From: Streptomyces sp. NBC_01235
Lineage (GTDB): Bacteria > Actinomycetota > Actinomycetes > Streptomycetales > Streptomycetaceae
Length of the DNA stretch: 64,000 nt
Direction of reading: 5' to 3'
NCBI RefSeq assembly: GCF_035989285.1
Contig: NZ_CP108513.1
Span: forward strand, 1,922,001 to 1,986,000
Part shown: positions 34,449-42,525 of the stretch, in pieces
How the letters are laid out: the number at the start of each line of letters is the position of its first letter
How positions within the stretch are numbered: the first letter of the stretch is position 1
The notes under the pieces: generated by a model
Seen by the model: the letters and a program-made list of their open reading frames with translations, nothing else
What the model was told of the DNA's origin: nothing
Database searches by the model: none
Position numbers and translations under genes: made by a program

Positions 34449-34815
34449 GGGGTTTTCGAATGTTAGCTACGTAGTAGTAGCGTCTATGGTTCTTGTAGCG
34501 CTCGGAAATAAGAAAGTCACCCTCCATGTCATCATGCTCAAGAATTTCGGTAGTCTCATTGTCTCCGCTGCGCGACTTGAGGAGACTTGCAAACTCATAT
34601 TCTCCGGAGATGCTTTTCAGTTCTCGACTTTGGTCCCATGGGTCGACGTAATCAGCAGTCACTAAGGCTAATAAATCTTGAGAGCTTGTAACAAAAATAT
34701 CAAAGGTGGTATCAGGTAGAGCGAACCTCTTAGTGAATGTCGCTCTAGAAAGTACAGGAAATGCGTTCAGTGCTGTCTGGGGAATGCTTGTATCGCTACT
34801 CATGCTTGAATCCAT
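34420..34815 (-). CDS. hypothetical cargo protein, low GC
   Basis: The 131-residue protein (MDSSMSSDTSIPQTALNAFPVL...) is soluble and acidic, with a Tyr-rich end (HRRYYYVANIRKPL). Base composition is well below that of the flanking genes and rare A/T-ending codons are used, which points to recent transfer. No ribosome site is obvious, so MSSDTS at 34803 is an alternative start. The family is unrecognised. Confidence 0.5.
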   Translation of the reverse strand: MDSSMSSDTSIPQTALNAFPVLSRATFTKRFALPDTTFDIFVTSSQDLLALVTADYVDPWDQSRELKSISGEYEFASLLKSRSGDNETTEILEHDDMEGDFLISERYKNHRRYYYVANIRKPLTSPLADLG

Positions 34816-34866
34816 TTTACCAAAAGAAAAGCGGACAGTTTATAGACATGTCCAGGTCGTGGCGTG

Positions 34867-35118
34867 CTAGAACTCGTCGGTGAGGTGTTCGCTCAGGTCA
34901 TTGCCGTACTTGGTGTCCCACGAGTTGCTGACGATCACGTCGCCACCTTCACTTTGGGGGAGACGCCAGTAGACGATGTTCTCGCCCAGCGGACCGCCGG
35001 TCGCCTTCACGTGTCCGTGACCGTCGCCGGGGATGTTCCCGAAGGCTCCACCGTAGTAGACGTTGATGGTGCCGCCCGAGCGGTCCACCCTGGCTTCCTT
35101 GCCGTCAAACTCGGCCAT
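34867..35118 (-). CDS. small hypothetical protein
   Basis: The 83-residue protein starts at ATG 35118 (MAEFDGKEARVDRS) with GGTGG 4 nt upstream, or at TTG 35133. It is Gly-rich (TINVYYGGAFGNIPGDGHGHV) and likely a compact beta fold. No known motif. A hairpin at 35293-35332 lies upstream, so it is a self-contained cassette. Confidence 0.55.
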   Translation of the reverse strand: MAEFDGKEARVDRSGGTINVYYGGAFGNIPGDGHGHVKATGGPLGENIVYWRLPQSEGGDVIVSNSWDTKYGNDLSEHLTDEF

Positions 35119-35292
35119 CTGGCCACCATCCAATCTCTCAGCGTGTCGCTACGCAAGAGATAGTGCTGCTCACCTTTTTAGGCGAGGGACAAGAGTTCGC
35201 TTCAAGTCCAAGAGCTATTTATTACACAACAGTCTCTTTTCGTGAAGACGTAGAATTTACAACTATAAGTTTCAACAGAGGTGGAGAAAAGA

Positions 35293-35332
35293 AAAACCCC
35301 CGTTCTGACATACCTGGCCAGAGCGGGGGTTT
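35293..35332. terminator. hairpin terminator
   Basis: AAACCCCCGTTCTG pairs with CAGAGCGGGGGTTT, with T/A runs on both sides. Confidence 0.8.
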
Positions 35333-35407
35333 CCGCCATCAGACCACCTGAGCGACCAAGTGGGAGGCGGAGTTTAGATGCGGCACGGATGCCGTCACTT
35401 TGTCTAT

Positions 35408-35422
35408 TATGACATATTTCAG
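35408..35422 (-). promoter_or_regulatory. shared 15-nt upstream motif (copy 2)
   Basis: It is identical and in the same orientation as 29079-29093. On the minus strand it is followed by an AT-rich TAATAGACAAAG. Its downstream target may be the small gene at 34867-35118, about 290 nt away. Confidence 0.4.
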
Positions 35423-35462
35423 TTTCTTTACAGAGGGCGGAATTCACAACACCAGTATTTAA

Positions 35463-35511
35463 AGACCCCGTCCTGATGAACCATACAGGTCAACAGGACG
35501 GGGGTGTTTCT
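35463..35511 (-). terminator. hairpin terminator after DUF3846 gene
   Basis: ACACCCCCGTCCTG and CAGGACGGGGTCTTT form the stem on the minus strand. It is similar in sequence to the hairpin at 36097-36142. Confidence 0.8.
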
Positions 35512-35519
35512 ACCGGCCG

Positions 35520-36011
35520 CTACTCGGCACGGATGACCCGAGCGTTCCTGACCGTCGCGTACGTCTCCTCGTGGATGATCGCGTAGTTATACGCCTCCAA
35601 CCAGTCGTTAAACGTAATCGCCTTACGCGACCATGGGCCCTCGGGGTGGTGCATGAACTCCACGCCGTAGACTTCGGTTTCCAGCAGCAGTTCAATCAGC
35701 TGCGGGGGAACCGACTTGGTACGGCCGTTCCTGCCGGGCGCACCCGTGAGGATTGCATCCCCACTGATATACGCCTGGCCGCGGAGCCCCTTGGCGTGCT
35801 GCCACAACATGACCGTGGCGCGCATGTTGAACGGCAACGACCAAAGCATCGCCTCGTCATTCGCGAGGATCGAGGCCGGCGGACTGTCGAAGTTGAACGC
35901 CTCGAATGTGCCGCCAACCATGCCTTGGATGGTTTCCACGTTCTCCGCGTCGAACTCAACCCGCTTGATGGGCTGTTCCTCGTCGCAGGGGAACAAGATG
36001 CCGGTTATCAC
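35520..36011 (-). CDS. DUF3846-domain protein
   Basis: The 163-residue protein starts at GTG 36011. The opening ITGILFPCDEEQPIKRVEFDAENVETIQGMVGGTFEAF is the characteristic DUF3846 beginning, and SILANDEAMLWSLPFN and ISGDAILTGAP complete the domain. DUF3846 proteins are common in phages and conjugative elements of actinobacteria; their function is unknown. The last 60 residues (VYGVEFMHHPEGPWSRKAITFNDW) are outside the core domain. Confidence 0.8.
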   Translation of the reverse strand: MITGILFPCDEEQPIKRVEFDAENVETIQGMVGGTFEAFNFDSPPASILANDEAMLWSLPFNMRATVMLWQHAKGLRGQAYISGDAILTGAPGRNGRTKSVPPQLIELLLETEVYGVEFMHHPEGPWSRKAITFNDWLEAYNYAIIHEETYATVRNARVIRAE

Positions 36012-36096
36012 GTAACCACGTACCTTCTCGACCGTGGGACTGCGTCTGAGGTGACGGTCGTTTCACCTCAGATGTGAACCTCACGGTGAAGTGATG

Positions 36097-36142
36097 AGCC
36101 CCGTCCCGATGACCCCCAAGGGGCCACCAGGACGGGGGTTTC
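36097..36142 (-). terminator. hairpin terminator
   Basis: AAACCCCCGTCCTGG pairs with CCCGTCCCGATGAC-like sequence on the minus strand. It lies between the 107-residue gene and the DUF3846 gene and resembles the previous hairpin. Confidence 0.7.
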
Positions 36143-36181
36143 CATGTCTACCGGGAGCGGTGGTAGACGTGGAGCTGGGGG

Positions 36182-36505
36182 TTAGCTGCCGTTACCGTTA
36201 CCGACCTTGGTTCCGGGGACGCGGCCACGAGTGCCGCGTGCGTCCTTGAGAATCTGGGTCATGTCGGTTGCAGCCTTGTTGAACACGTCGCGCTTCTTGC
36301 CGTCGGGCATGGTGATTTCGAGGATTACGAGGTCCTCAGAAATGTCCTTGAACGCGCCCAGCTCGGTGACGAGCACGTCCAGCGCCTTCGGCTGGTCGAT
36401 GTCCGGGTGCTGCCGGACGACGACACCGGCGAACTGCTTGTCGGTGCCCTGCTTACCGCTGAGGTCTGAGACCTTCTGGCTGACGATGGCCACTTTCTGC
36501 TCCAC
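36182..36505 (-). CDS. hypothetical element protein
   Basis: The 107-residue protein starts at GTG 36505; an alternative GTG at 36493 has GGAG 6 nt upstream. It contains KQFAGVVVRQHPDIDQPKALDVL and ISEDLVILEITMPDGKKRDVF and ends in a Gly/Asn-rich tail (GTKVGNGNGS). No family is recognised, although similar small proteins precede DUF3846 genes in phage-like elements. It is probably transcribed from the AT-rich region at 36506-36620. Confidence 0.6.
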   Translation of the reverse strand: MEQKVAIVSQKVSDLSGKQGTDKQFAGVVVRQHPDIDQPKALDVLVTELGAFKDISEDLVILEITMPDGKKRDVFNKAATDMTQILKDARGTRGRVPGTKVGNGNGS

Positions 36506-36619
36506 TCGGTTGTTTGGTACTCGGCCGGGACTTTTCCCTCGGTCGTACTCTCATTAAGCCAAAATGATCTGGCGGAGCACTTGGGGAGTTTGGTCGGTGG
36601 CGTTTGGGAGTGGTTGATA

Positions 36620-36625
36620 TATAAT
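36620..36625 (+). promoter_or_regulatory. candidate -10 box TATAAT
   Basis: A consensus TATAAT lies 20 nt before the ATG of the small basic gene at 36645. No matching -35 box is clear. Confidence 0.4.
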
Positions 36626-36644
36626 TAGATGCAGAGAATCATCA

Positions 36645-36848
36645 ATGCCAGCCAAAAAACCGACTACACCAGCATCAACGAAGCAGCAGCCGACCAGCAA
36701 GGTCGAGCCGGTTCAAGATGACGCGGGCACAAAAAAATCCAGCCCCGCAGTGATGACAACGCAGGACTGGATTAAACGAGAACTAGCCAAGGCTCCTCCT
36801 CTTACAAAGGAGCGCCGAAAGAGAGTTACACGGCTACTTCTCGGGTGA
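36645..36848 (+). CDS. small basic protein next to the serine integrase
   Basis: The 67-residue protein has a Lys/Pro/Thr-rich, probably disordered N-terminus (MPAKKPTTPASTKQQPTSK). The helical end WIKRELAKAPPLTKERRKRVTRLLLG resembles a short helix-turn segment found in many small actinobacterial element proteins. Its end overlaps the convergent serine recombinase stop by 15 bp. It could be a recombination-directionality factor by size, charge and position, but that is speculation. Confidence 0.55.
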   Translation: MPAKKPTTPASTKQQPTSKVEPVQDDAGTKKSSPAVMTTQDWIKRELAKAPPLTKERRKRVTRLLLG

Positions 36849-38258
36849 ACGCCAAACTGGCTTCGCCCGCTCTGCTTCATACACGCCGCCCTTTGGGTTG
36901 CTGGCGGGCATGATGACGATGACTTCAAAGACTTCACCGATGATGGCCTGTTGGCGCTCAAGCCCGATGTCGTCCCATTCATCAGCAGCGGTCGTGACCT
37001 TCCGCTTCATGCGGACGTGCTTGGCTGCTTGCCCCTGAAGAACCTTCTGCTCATCCTCAAGCTCCTTGATCGAGGGAAACACGATCGAACCTGACATCGC
37101 ACCAGTGCGGTAAGCGGTCATCAGTTCGGCAATCTTGGCCGTCACTTCATCGAGCCGCGCTTGCCCTTCGAAAGGCGTGTCTTCTACGGCATCGATCGGC
37201 TGGCTGAGGTAGGCCAGCACCAAGGCAGTGATTTGCTTGTCTAGCCTGGGACCGGAGATCGCCACCCTGGCACACCCGCCAGCGTCAATCGACTGGCAGG
37301 CGTACATGAAATAGGTGTCTGTCTTGCGAGTGCGTACCATGCGCGAACCACACAGGCCGCAACGGAGAAACTTACTGAGAAGCGCTTTTGTTGGCTTCCG
37401 CCGCCGTCCAGGCTTGGTTTCCAACTCCTTACATACCGCCCGCCAAGTCGCCTCGTCTGTTAGCCCGCCGTCCTGACGCTTGATTGGCTCGCCATCTGTT
37501 CCAATCAGCAGTTCCTTACGATAGACAGCAAGGCCAGCGATGCCGGGGTCAATGAGGATGCGTCGCACCGAATCACCGTTCACACGACCACCGCGCGCTG
37601 TCGTGATGCCCTTCGTGCGCCATTCATCGGCGATGGCCGTTGGACGCACGCCCGCGAACACGTCCTCAATCGCTTTGAACGTGATGGCTGCCTTCTCGGC
37701 GTTGATGGAACCATCTTTGTTCCGATAGAAGGCGGGGTAGTTGCTGTAGATCTTTCCCTTCAAGGCCTCATCGCGGTAGAAGTCAGTGACGCGCTTCACC
37801 GTCTTTGCGCTCGACTGGTTGGCGACAGCGACCAGCATGCGCGCAATGGTCTGTCCATCTGGATCGGTAAGATCCAGGGTCATTGAGGGTAGCCACAACA
37901 CCGGCTTAGGACGCTTCTGCTTCAAGTAGGCATCGCAGTACGCCTTGATGACCCGTTCAAGGTCTGTGTTCTGCCGAAAGACGCGGTCGAGATCCCACGC
38001 GGCTATGCCATCGTTCTTGTCATCGATAAAGTCCTGAAGCCAGGCTTCGAAGTCATCGCGAAAGACCTCCGGCTTATAGGCCGACTTGTCGTTGTCTGTA
38101 TAGTCGCGCGTTTGGACGGCATCCCGCGAGGCGATAAGCGGGTGCACTGTCCGCAACTGTCGATCGATGCCAGGTGCCCGCTCTTCATCCGTGTCAGAGA
38201 TGCGAGCATAAGGGCTGACCCTCAAAGGCGAATTCGATTCTGAATTGATCCTGCTCAC
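36834..38258 (-). CDS. int: large serine recombinase (integrase of the element)
   Basis: The 474-residue protein has the resolvase catalytic domain with Ser21 (YARISDT) and AWDLDRVFRQN. A Recombinase domain (about 160-260, with GITTARGGRVNGDSVRRILIDPGIAG) and a zinc ribbon with C300, C303, C321 and C329 follow, then a coiled-coil region (about 360-420). All parts expected for directional integration are present. It starts at GTG 38258, with no clear ribosome site and only 45 bp from the attR core, the usual attP-int layout. Confidence 0.95.
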   Translation of the reverse strand: MSRINSESNSPLRVSPYARISDTDEERAPGIDRQLRTVHPLIASRDAVQTRDYTDNDKSAYKPEVFRDDFEAWLQDFIDDKNDGIAAWDLDRVFRQNTDLERVIKAYCDAYLKQKRPKPVLWLPSMTLDLTDPDGQTIARMLVAVANQSSAKTVKRVTDFYRDEALKGKIYSNYPAFYRNKDGSINAEKAAITFKAIEDVFAGVRPTAIADEWRTKGITTARGGRVNGDSVRRILIDPGIAGLAVYRKELLIGTDGEPIKRQDGGLTDEATWRAVCKELETKPGRRRKPTKALLSKFLRCGLCGSRMVRTRKTDTYFMYACQSIDAGGCARVAISGPRLDKQITALVLAYLSQPIDAVEDTPFEGQARLDEVTAKIAELMTAYRTGAMSGSIVFPSIKELEDEQKVLQGQAAKHVRMKRKVTTAADEWDDIGLERQQAIIGEVFEVIVIMPASNPKGGVYEAERAKPVWRSPEK

Positions 38259-38302
38259 AAGATCAATTTTAAAACAAATGGGTAGTTATTGGAATATTCA
38301 GA

Positions 38303-38307
38303 GGTCT
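38303..38307. other. attR core (GGTCT)
   Basis: This is the junction between the element (left) and the displaced mug tail (right). It is identical to the attL core. Confidence 0.85.
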
Positions 38308-38377
38308 GAACGCGCATTGGACGGCGGCGACGATGGCGCAGGAGTTCGCGCGACTGCGGGTGGCGGCGGAGGGCTGA
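38308..38377 (+). pseudogene. mug: displaced 3' end of mug
   Basis: In the mug frame this segment reads (GL)NAHWTAATMAQEFARLRVAAEG and stops at 38375-38377. Joined to 4691-5170 through one core copy, it completes a Mug protein of normal length and C-terminus. It has no start of its own and is not expressed as a protein. Confidence 0.85.
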
Positions 38378-38399
38378 CCCCGGCCGGACCATCGGGTGA

Positions 38400-38684
38400 T
38401 CAGGGCGGGTCCCTCTCCGTGACGACCAGGAGGAGTTGTATCTCGTCGCCCGGGTCGAGATCGGCCACGCCCAGGGCCACCCAGCGGCCGTGCTCCGCCA
38501 CCTGCCAGAGGCAGACGTCGCCCACCCGGAGGCTCAGCTGTGCCCAGGGCTCGGGTACGTCCTCGGTCCCGGTCCGCAGCCGGACCGTCTGCGGGCCGAC
38601 GTGGTGCGGCTCTCCCCGTCGGTCCGTCAGCTTCCCTGCCAGGTCCTCCTTCTCATGGAACCGCTCCGCTTCGGCGAGGCGCAC
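38400..38684 (-). CDS. hypothetical protein
   Basis: The 94-residue frame starts at GTG 38684. It is a soluble, acidic, beta-rich protein (PHHVGPQTVRLRTGTEDVP, LSLRVGDVCLWQVAEHGRWV, DPGDEIQLLLVVTER). No known motif. Codon use is typical of the flanking chromosome. It converges on the displaced mug end. The opposite strand also has open frames, but with poorer composition. Confidence 0.5.
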   Translation of the reverse strand: MRLAEAERFHEKEDLAGKLTDRRGEPHHVGPQTVRLRTGTEDVPEPWAQLSLRVGDVCLWQVAEHGRWVALGVADLDPGDEIQLLLVVTERDPP

Positions 38685-38828
38685 CGCCGCGTCCGCCCCG
38701 CGAGGCCGTGACCGGTCGCTCAGGCCGCCGTGCGGTGGCCGGCGCCGGTGAGGTGGCTGCCGATGTCCACGAGCTCCAGCAGACCCGCCGCCACTGACAA
38801 TGGGCGGGCCGTCAGCCCCCTTCCCCGC

Positions 38829-39560
38829 TCAGGCGTCCCTGCGCCTCACCCGCCACGCCCCGGCCGTGATCGCCGTCGCCGTCCAGAGGGCGGTCACCGC
38901 CAGGCCGGTCCATGGGTCCAGAATGCCGTCCCACCGGCTGTGGAGGGCCACCTGCCCGGCCCGGTCGGGCAGGAAGTCGGCGGCGTTGCCGGACAGGTCG
39001 CCGAGCACGAAGGACACGATGAGGAGGAAGGGCACGAGGATGCTCAGCGCGCCCACTCCGCTGCGCAGGACCGTCGTCAGACCGGCGGCCAGCAGGGCCA
39101 TCAGGGTCAGGTAGACCGCGCAACCGGTCACCCCGCGCAGGCCCTCCGCCGTGCCCAGCCCCTCTGCCTTCTCCCCCAGCACCGCGCTGCCCACGGCCAG
39201 GGTCACCAGGCCCGTGGCCAGGCCGACGGCCAGTACCGGCAGGGCGATCGCCGTCAGCTTGGCGGCGAACCAGCGACCCCGGTGGGGCACCGCGGCCAGC
39301 GACAGGCGCAGGGCGCCGCCCTGGAACTCGGCGGAGAGGGCCGTGGTGCCGAAGGCGACCGCCGCGATCTGGCCGAAGCTCACGCCGAAGAAGGCGGAGA
39401 AGAGGGGATCGACGTCGTCGCCGTCGGCGCCGAGACCGGACAGCGCGGAGAACGCGACCGTGGCGAGCAACATCGCGCACAGGCAGGCGATCTGTGAGCG
39501 CAGCGTACGAATCTTGATCCACTCGGCGTGGAGTGCGGGCGTGAACGCCGTGGTTCCCAT
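38829..39560 (-). CDS. ABC transporter permease (ABC-2 type)
   Basis: The 243-residue membrane protein has about six hydrophobic segments (for example SQIACLCAMLLATVAF, IAAVAFGTTALS, IALPVLAVGLATGLVTLAVG, YLTLMALLAAGLTTVL, ALSILVPFLLIVSFVLG). AEFQGGALRLSLAAVPHRGRW is typical of ABC-2 permeases in resistance-type exporters. It is encoded 2 bp after the ATPase gene, so it is one operon with it and regulated by the divergent two-component system. Confidence 0.9.
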   Translation of the reverse strand: MGTTAFTPALHAEWIKIRTLRSQIACLCAMLLATVAFSALSGLGADGDDVDPLFSAFFGVSFGQIAAVAFGTTALSAEFQGGALRLSLAAVPHRGRWFAAKLTAIALPVLAVGLATGLVTLAVGSAVLGEKAEGLGTAEGLRGVTGCAVYLTLMALLAAGLTTVLRSGVGALSILVPFLLIVSFVLGDLSGNAADFLPDRAGQVALHSRWDGILDPWTGLAVTALWTATAITAGAWRVRRRDA

Positions 39561-39562
39561 GG

Positions 39563-40486
39563 TCAGGCCTCCTGGTGGTGCGGGGCCGCGAACTCGGCGT
39601 CGGCGGCGGTCAGGTCGAGGTAGGCCTGCTCCAGCGTGCCTTCCTCCGCGGTCAGTTCGAGCAGGGGGACTCCGGCGTCGGACACGAGGCGGCCGATGTC
39701 GTCCACGCGCGCGTGGTGCACGCTCCAGTGCCCGTCGGGATGTTCCACGGCGTCGTGGCCGTGCCCGGCGAGGGCACTCTTCAGCGCGGTCGGGTCGGTC
39801 GTACGGATGCGTACGCGGGGCTGCACGCGCGCGTCGATGAAGTCCCGCATGGGGGTGTCGGCCAGCAGGCGGCCCCGGCCGAGGACGACGAGGTGGTCGG
39901 CGAAGGACGCGGTCTCGTTCATGAGGTGGCTGGAGACGAACACGGTGCGGCCTTCCGCGGCCAGCCGCCTCAGCAACCCGCGGATCCAGACGATGCCTTC
40001 GGGGTCGAGCCCGTTGGACGGCTCGTCGAGGAGCACGACTGCGGGGTCGCCGAGCAGGGCGGCGGCGATGCCGAGGCGTTGACGCATGCCCAGGGAGTAG
40101 GTCTTCGCCCGGCGCCGCGCGGCCGGGGCGAGCCCGGTCTCCTCCAGCACCTTGTCGACCCGGCGGACGGGGATGCGGTTGCTCGCCGCCAGGGCGAGCA
40201 GATGGTCGCGGCCGGTCCGGGAGCCGTGCGCGGCCTGCGCGTCGAGCAGGGCGCCGACGTGCCGCAGGGGTTCGCGCAGGGCGGCGTAGGTCCGCCCGCC
40301 GAGGGTGGCGGTACCCGAGGTGGGCCGGTCGAGGCCGAGGACGAGTCGCAGGGTCGTGGACTTGCCCGCGCCGTTGGGGCCGAGGAAGCCGGTGACACGG
40401 CCGGCCCGCACGCTGAAGGTGAGGCGGTCCACGGCCCGCCGGGGGCCGTACTCCTTGGTGAGGTCGTGGACGTCGATGCTGGTCAT
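39563..40486 (-). CDS. ABC transporter ATP-binding protein
   Basis: The 307-residue ATPase starts at ATG 40486. It has Walker A GPNGAGKST, signature YSLGMRQRLG, Walker B VVLLDEPSNGLDP and H-loop VFVSSH, with the C-terminal extension typical of drug-exporter ATPases (ABC-2 systems). The frame is open upstream to 40933 but lacks homology there. It is divergent from the histidine kinase gene by 100 bp, which points to shared regulation by the two-component system. Confidence 0.95.
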   Translation of the reverse strand: MTSIDVHDLTKEYGPRRAVDRLTFSVRAGRVTGFLGPNGAGKSTTLRLVLGLDRPTSGTATLGGRTYAALREPLRHVGALLDAQAAHGSRTGRDHLLALAASNRIPVRRVDKVLEETGLAPAARRRAKTYSLGMRQRLGIAAALLGDPAVVLLDEPSNGLDPEGIVWIRGLLRRLAAEGRTVFVSSHLMNETASFADHLVVLGRGRLLADTPMRDFIDARVQPRVRIRTTDPTALKSALAGHGHDAVEHPDGHWSVHHARVDDIGRLVSDAGVPLLELTAEEGTLEQAYLDLTAADAEFAAPHHQEA

Positions 40487-40586
40487 GACCACGACTCTGG
40501 CCGCCCGAAGGGGTGCCGGTCCTCCCCCGACCGGGGCGTGCTTCTCCCTCGCTCGGGGGAGGGCCGTTGTCAGTGGGGCTGCCACG

Positions 40587-41750
40587 ATGGTCGGCATGGG
40601 CCGCTTCCTGCGCCCGCTGCTGCGGGGGACGACGTACACACGACTGCTGCACCTGTGGGTGCCGATGCTGGTCGTGAGCGTCTGGATGTACATCGACCCG
40701 TCGAGGCCATGGGTGCCCGCCCTGCTGCTCGTCCCGCTCGGCCTGGTCCCCGCCGTGCGCACCGGCGAGGGGGTGCAGGCCCGGCTCCTGCTCCTGCCCG
40801 GCGACCCCGACCCCGGCTTCTCCGTGGCACCCTCGGCGACCTGGCGGGACCGGCTGCGCACGGTGCTGTGGCTGGAGGCCCGGATGGGCCTCGGCGCGGT
40901 GGCGCTGTTCGCGTGCGTGTGGCTGCCCGCCATGGTCTACGACCTGGCCGTCGGCGCGGGCGGGCGGGTGGCGGACGACATACCTCTCCCCGGCGACGCG
41001 GCGCCGGGCTGGTGGCTCGCGCTGCTCATCCCCGTCCCCCTGCTCGCTCTGTACGGCACCGTCGTGGGCTTGGGCGAGCTGGTCACCGCCGTCGCGCGCG
41101 GGCTGCTCGGTCCGTCGGCCGCCGAACGGCTGGCCGCCTTGGAGGAGCGCACCGAACAGCTCCTGGAGCGCAACCGCATCGCCCGCGAGTTGCACGACTC
41201 CATCGGGCACGCGCTGACGGTGGCGGTGGTGCAGGCGGGCGCGGCGAGGGCGGCTCGCGACCCGGAGTTCACGGACCGCGCGCTCGACGCGATCGAGGAG
41301 ACCGGACGGGCCGCCCTGGAGGACCTGGAGCGCGTGCTCGGGGTACTGCGCGAGGCCGAGCGGCCGCTGAACAGCCGGCCGACGCTCGCCGACGCCGACC
41401 GGTTGCTGGAGTCCGCGCGCGTGTCCGGTGCGAAGGTCGACGCGGAGGTGACCGGCCCCCTGGAGGCGGTGCCGGGACCGGTGTCCCGTGAGGGCTATCG
41501 CATCCTCCAGGAGGCGCTGACCAATGTGCTGCGGCACGCGGGCGCGGTCCCGGTCCGGGTCCGGGTGGGGGTTTCGGACGGTCTGCTGCGCCTGGAGGTG
41601 CGCAATCCGCTGGCGGCCGGCATACCCGGCCCCGGGCGGGGCAGCGGGCTGCGCGGGATACGCGAGCGCGCGGCCCTGCTCGGGGGACGGGCCTCGACCG
41701 GGCCGGACGCGGGAGACTGGCAGGTACACGCAGAACTGCCGCTGAAGTGA
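40587..41750 (+). CDS. two-component sensor histidine kinase (NarL/DesK type)
   Basis: The 387-residue protein starts at ATG 40587 (or 40596). It has four hydrophobic segments in the first 165 residues and no extracellular sensor domain. The HisKA_3 box ARELHDSIGHALTVAVV carries the phosphorylated His; a HATPase domain follows (ILQEALTNVLRHA N-box, GSGLRGIRERAALLGG G-box). It probably senses membrane state or the substrate of the divergent ABC exporter. The response regulator starts 14 bp downstream. Confidence 0.93.
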   Translation: MVGMGRFLRPLLRGTTYTRLLHLWVPMLVVSVWMYIDPSRPWVPALLLVPLGLVPAVRTGEGVQARLLLLPGDPDPGFSVAPSATWRDRLRTVLWLEARMGLGAVALFACVWLPAMVYDLAVGAGGRVADDIPLPGDAAPGWWLALLIPVPLLALYGTVVGLGELVTAVARGLLGPSAAERLAALEERTEQLLERNRIARELHDSIGHALTVAVVQAGAARAARDPEFTDRALDAIEETGRAALEDLERVLGVLREAERPLNSRPTLADADRLLESARVSGAKVDAEVTGPLEAVPGPVSREGYRILQEALTNVLRHAGAVPVRVRVGVSDGLLRLEVRNPLAAGIPGPGRGSGLRGIRERAALLGGRASTGPDAGDWQVHAELPLK

Positions 41751-41764
41751 TCTAGGGTGGCCGG

Positions 41765-42427
41765 ATGCCGGTGACCGTACTCATCGTCGACGACGAACCC
41801 CTGGTCCGCGCCGGGCTTCGAGCCGTGCTGGAGGCGCAGTCCGACATCGAGGTGGTCGGGGAGGCGGCGGATGGGGCGGCGGTGATCCCACTGGTGCGGC
41901 GGCTGCGGCCGGACGTGGTCGCCATGGACGTACGCATGCCGCTGATGGACGGTATCGAGGCCACCCGCGCGGTGCTGCGGACGGTGGCCGAGCCGCCGAA
42001 GATCCTGGTCGTGACGACCTTCGAGAACGACGAGTACGTGTACGAGGCGCTGCGAGCGGGCGCGGACGGGTTTCTGCTGAAGCGCGCCCGGCCCGCCGAG
42101 ATCGTGCACGCGGTGCGTCTGGTGGCCGAGGGCGAGTCACTGCTGTTCCCGGCGTCGGTGCGGCGGCTGGCCGCCGAATACGGCGACGGAGGAGGCAACC
42201 GGGCGGCCCGGGACACCCTGGAGCGGGCCCGGCTGACCGAGCGGGAGGCCGAGGTGCTGCGGCTGGTGGCGCGCGGAATGTCGAACGCGGAGATCGCCGC
42301 GCGGCTCGTCGTCGGCACGGAGACGGTCAAGACCCATGTCAGCGCGGTACTGGCGAAACTCGGGGCGCGCGACCGGACGCAGGCGGTGATCACGGCGTAC
42401 GAGTCGGGGTTCGTCGCGCCGGGCTGA
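41765..42427 (+). CDS. two-component response regulator (NarL/LuxR type)
   Basis: The 220-residue protein has a receiver domain with D8/D9-type acidic pocket (LIVDDEP), phosphoacceptor Asp55 ([13 protein letters not shown]) and Lys near 108 (FLLKRA). A LuxR helix-turn-helix closes it ([25 protein letters not shown]...[13 protein letters not shown]). It is the cognate partner of the upstream kinase and probably activates the divergent ABC operon. Confidence 0.95.
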   Translation: MPVTVLIVDDEPLVRAGLRAVLEAQSDIEVVGEAADGAAVIPLVRRLRPDVVAMDVRMPLMDGIEATRAVLRTVAEPPKILVVTTFENDEYVYEALRAGADGFLLKRARPAEIVHAVRLVAEGESLLFPASVRRLAAEYGDGGGNRAARDTLERARLTEREAEVLRLVARGMSNAEIAARLVVGTETVKTHVSAVLAKLGARDRTQAVITAYESGFVAPG

Positions 42428-42525
42428 GACGGGCGTGACGTCATCGGTACCTGTTCGTCACTCGCAGGGGTCCCTCCTGCCGAGTACGATCCGCCCCACA
42501 CGCGCACGAGCTGGGAGGACGGACG

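Larger units (their letters stand above)
5171..38307. mobile_element. 33.1-kb integrated element inserted in mug (ICE/IME-like, serine-integrase type)
   Basis: The two chromosomal halves of mug flank this interval. Its ends share the core GGTCT, and the wider junctions match as GGTCTcAAtGCG (left) against GGTCTgAAcGCG (right). A large serine recombinase starts 45 bp inside the right end. The contents are typical of actinobacterial integrative elements: VirD4-like ATPases, replication-relaxation proteins, TetR/XRE regulators, DUF3846, insertion sequences and probable defence cargo. GC content is lower than in the flanks, most clearly at 10500-11100 and 34100-36650. I see no relaxase or VirB4-type gene, so self-transfer is unproven. 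Confidence 0.9.

Noticed and set aside
5171..38307. Prophage rather than ICE-like element
   Set aside because: No capsid, portal, terminase, tail or lysis gene is present; the transfer ATPases and replication-relaxation proteins fit an integrative transfer element.
38727..38800. Short minus-strand frame ending LELVDIGSHLTGAGHRTAA
   Set aside because: Only about 25 codons with no clear start or ribosome site; could be a gene remnant but cannot be supported.
38829..41729. 966-codon minus-strand frame covering the ABC permease and the histidine kinase region
   Set aside because: Only the last 243 codons are the real permease; the rest is antisense to the histidine kinase gene and out of frame with the ABC ATPase gene.
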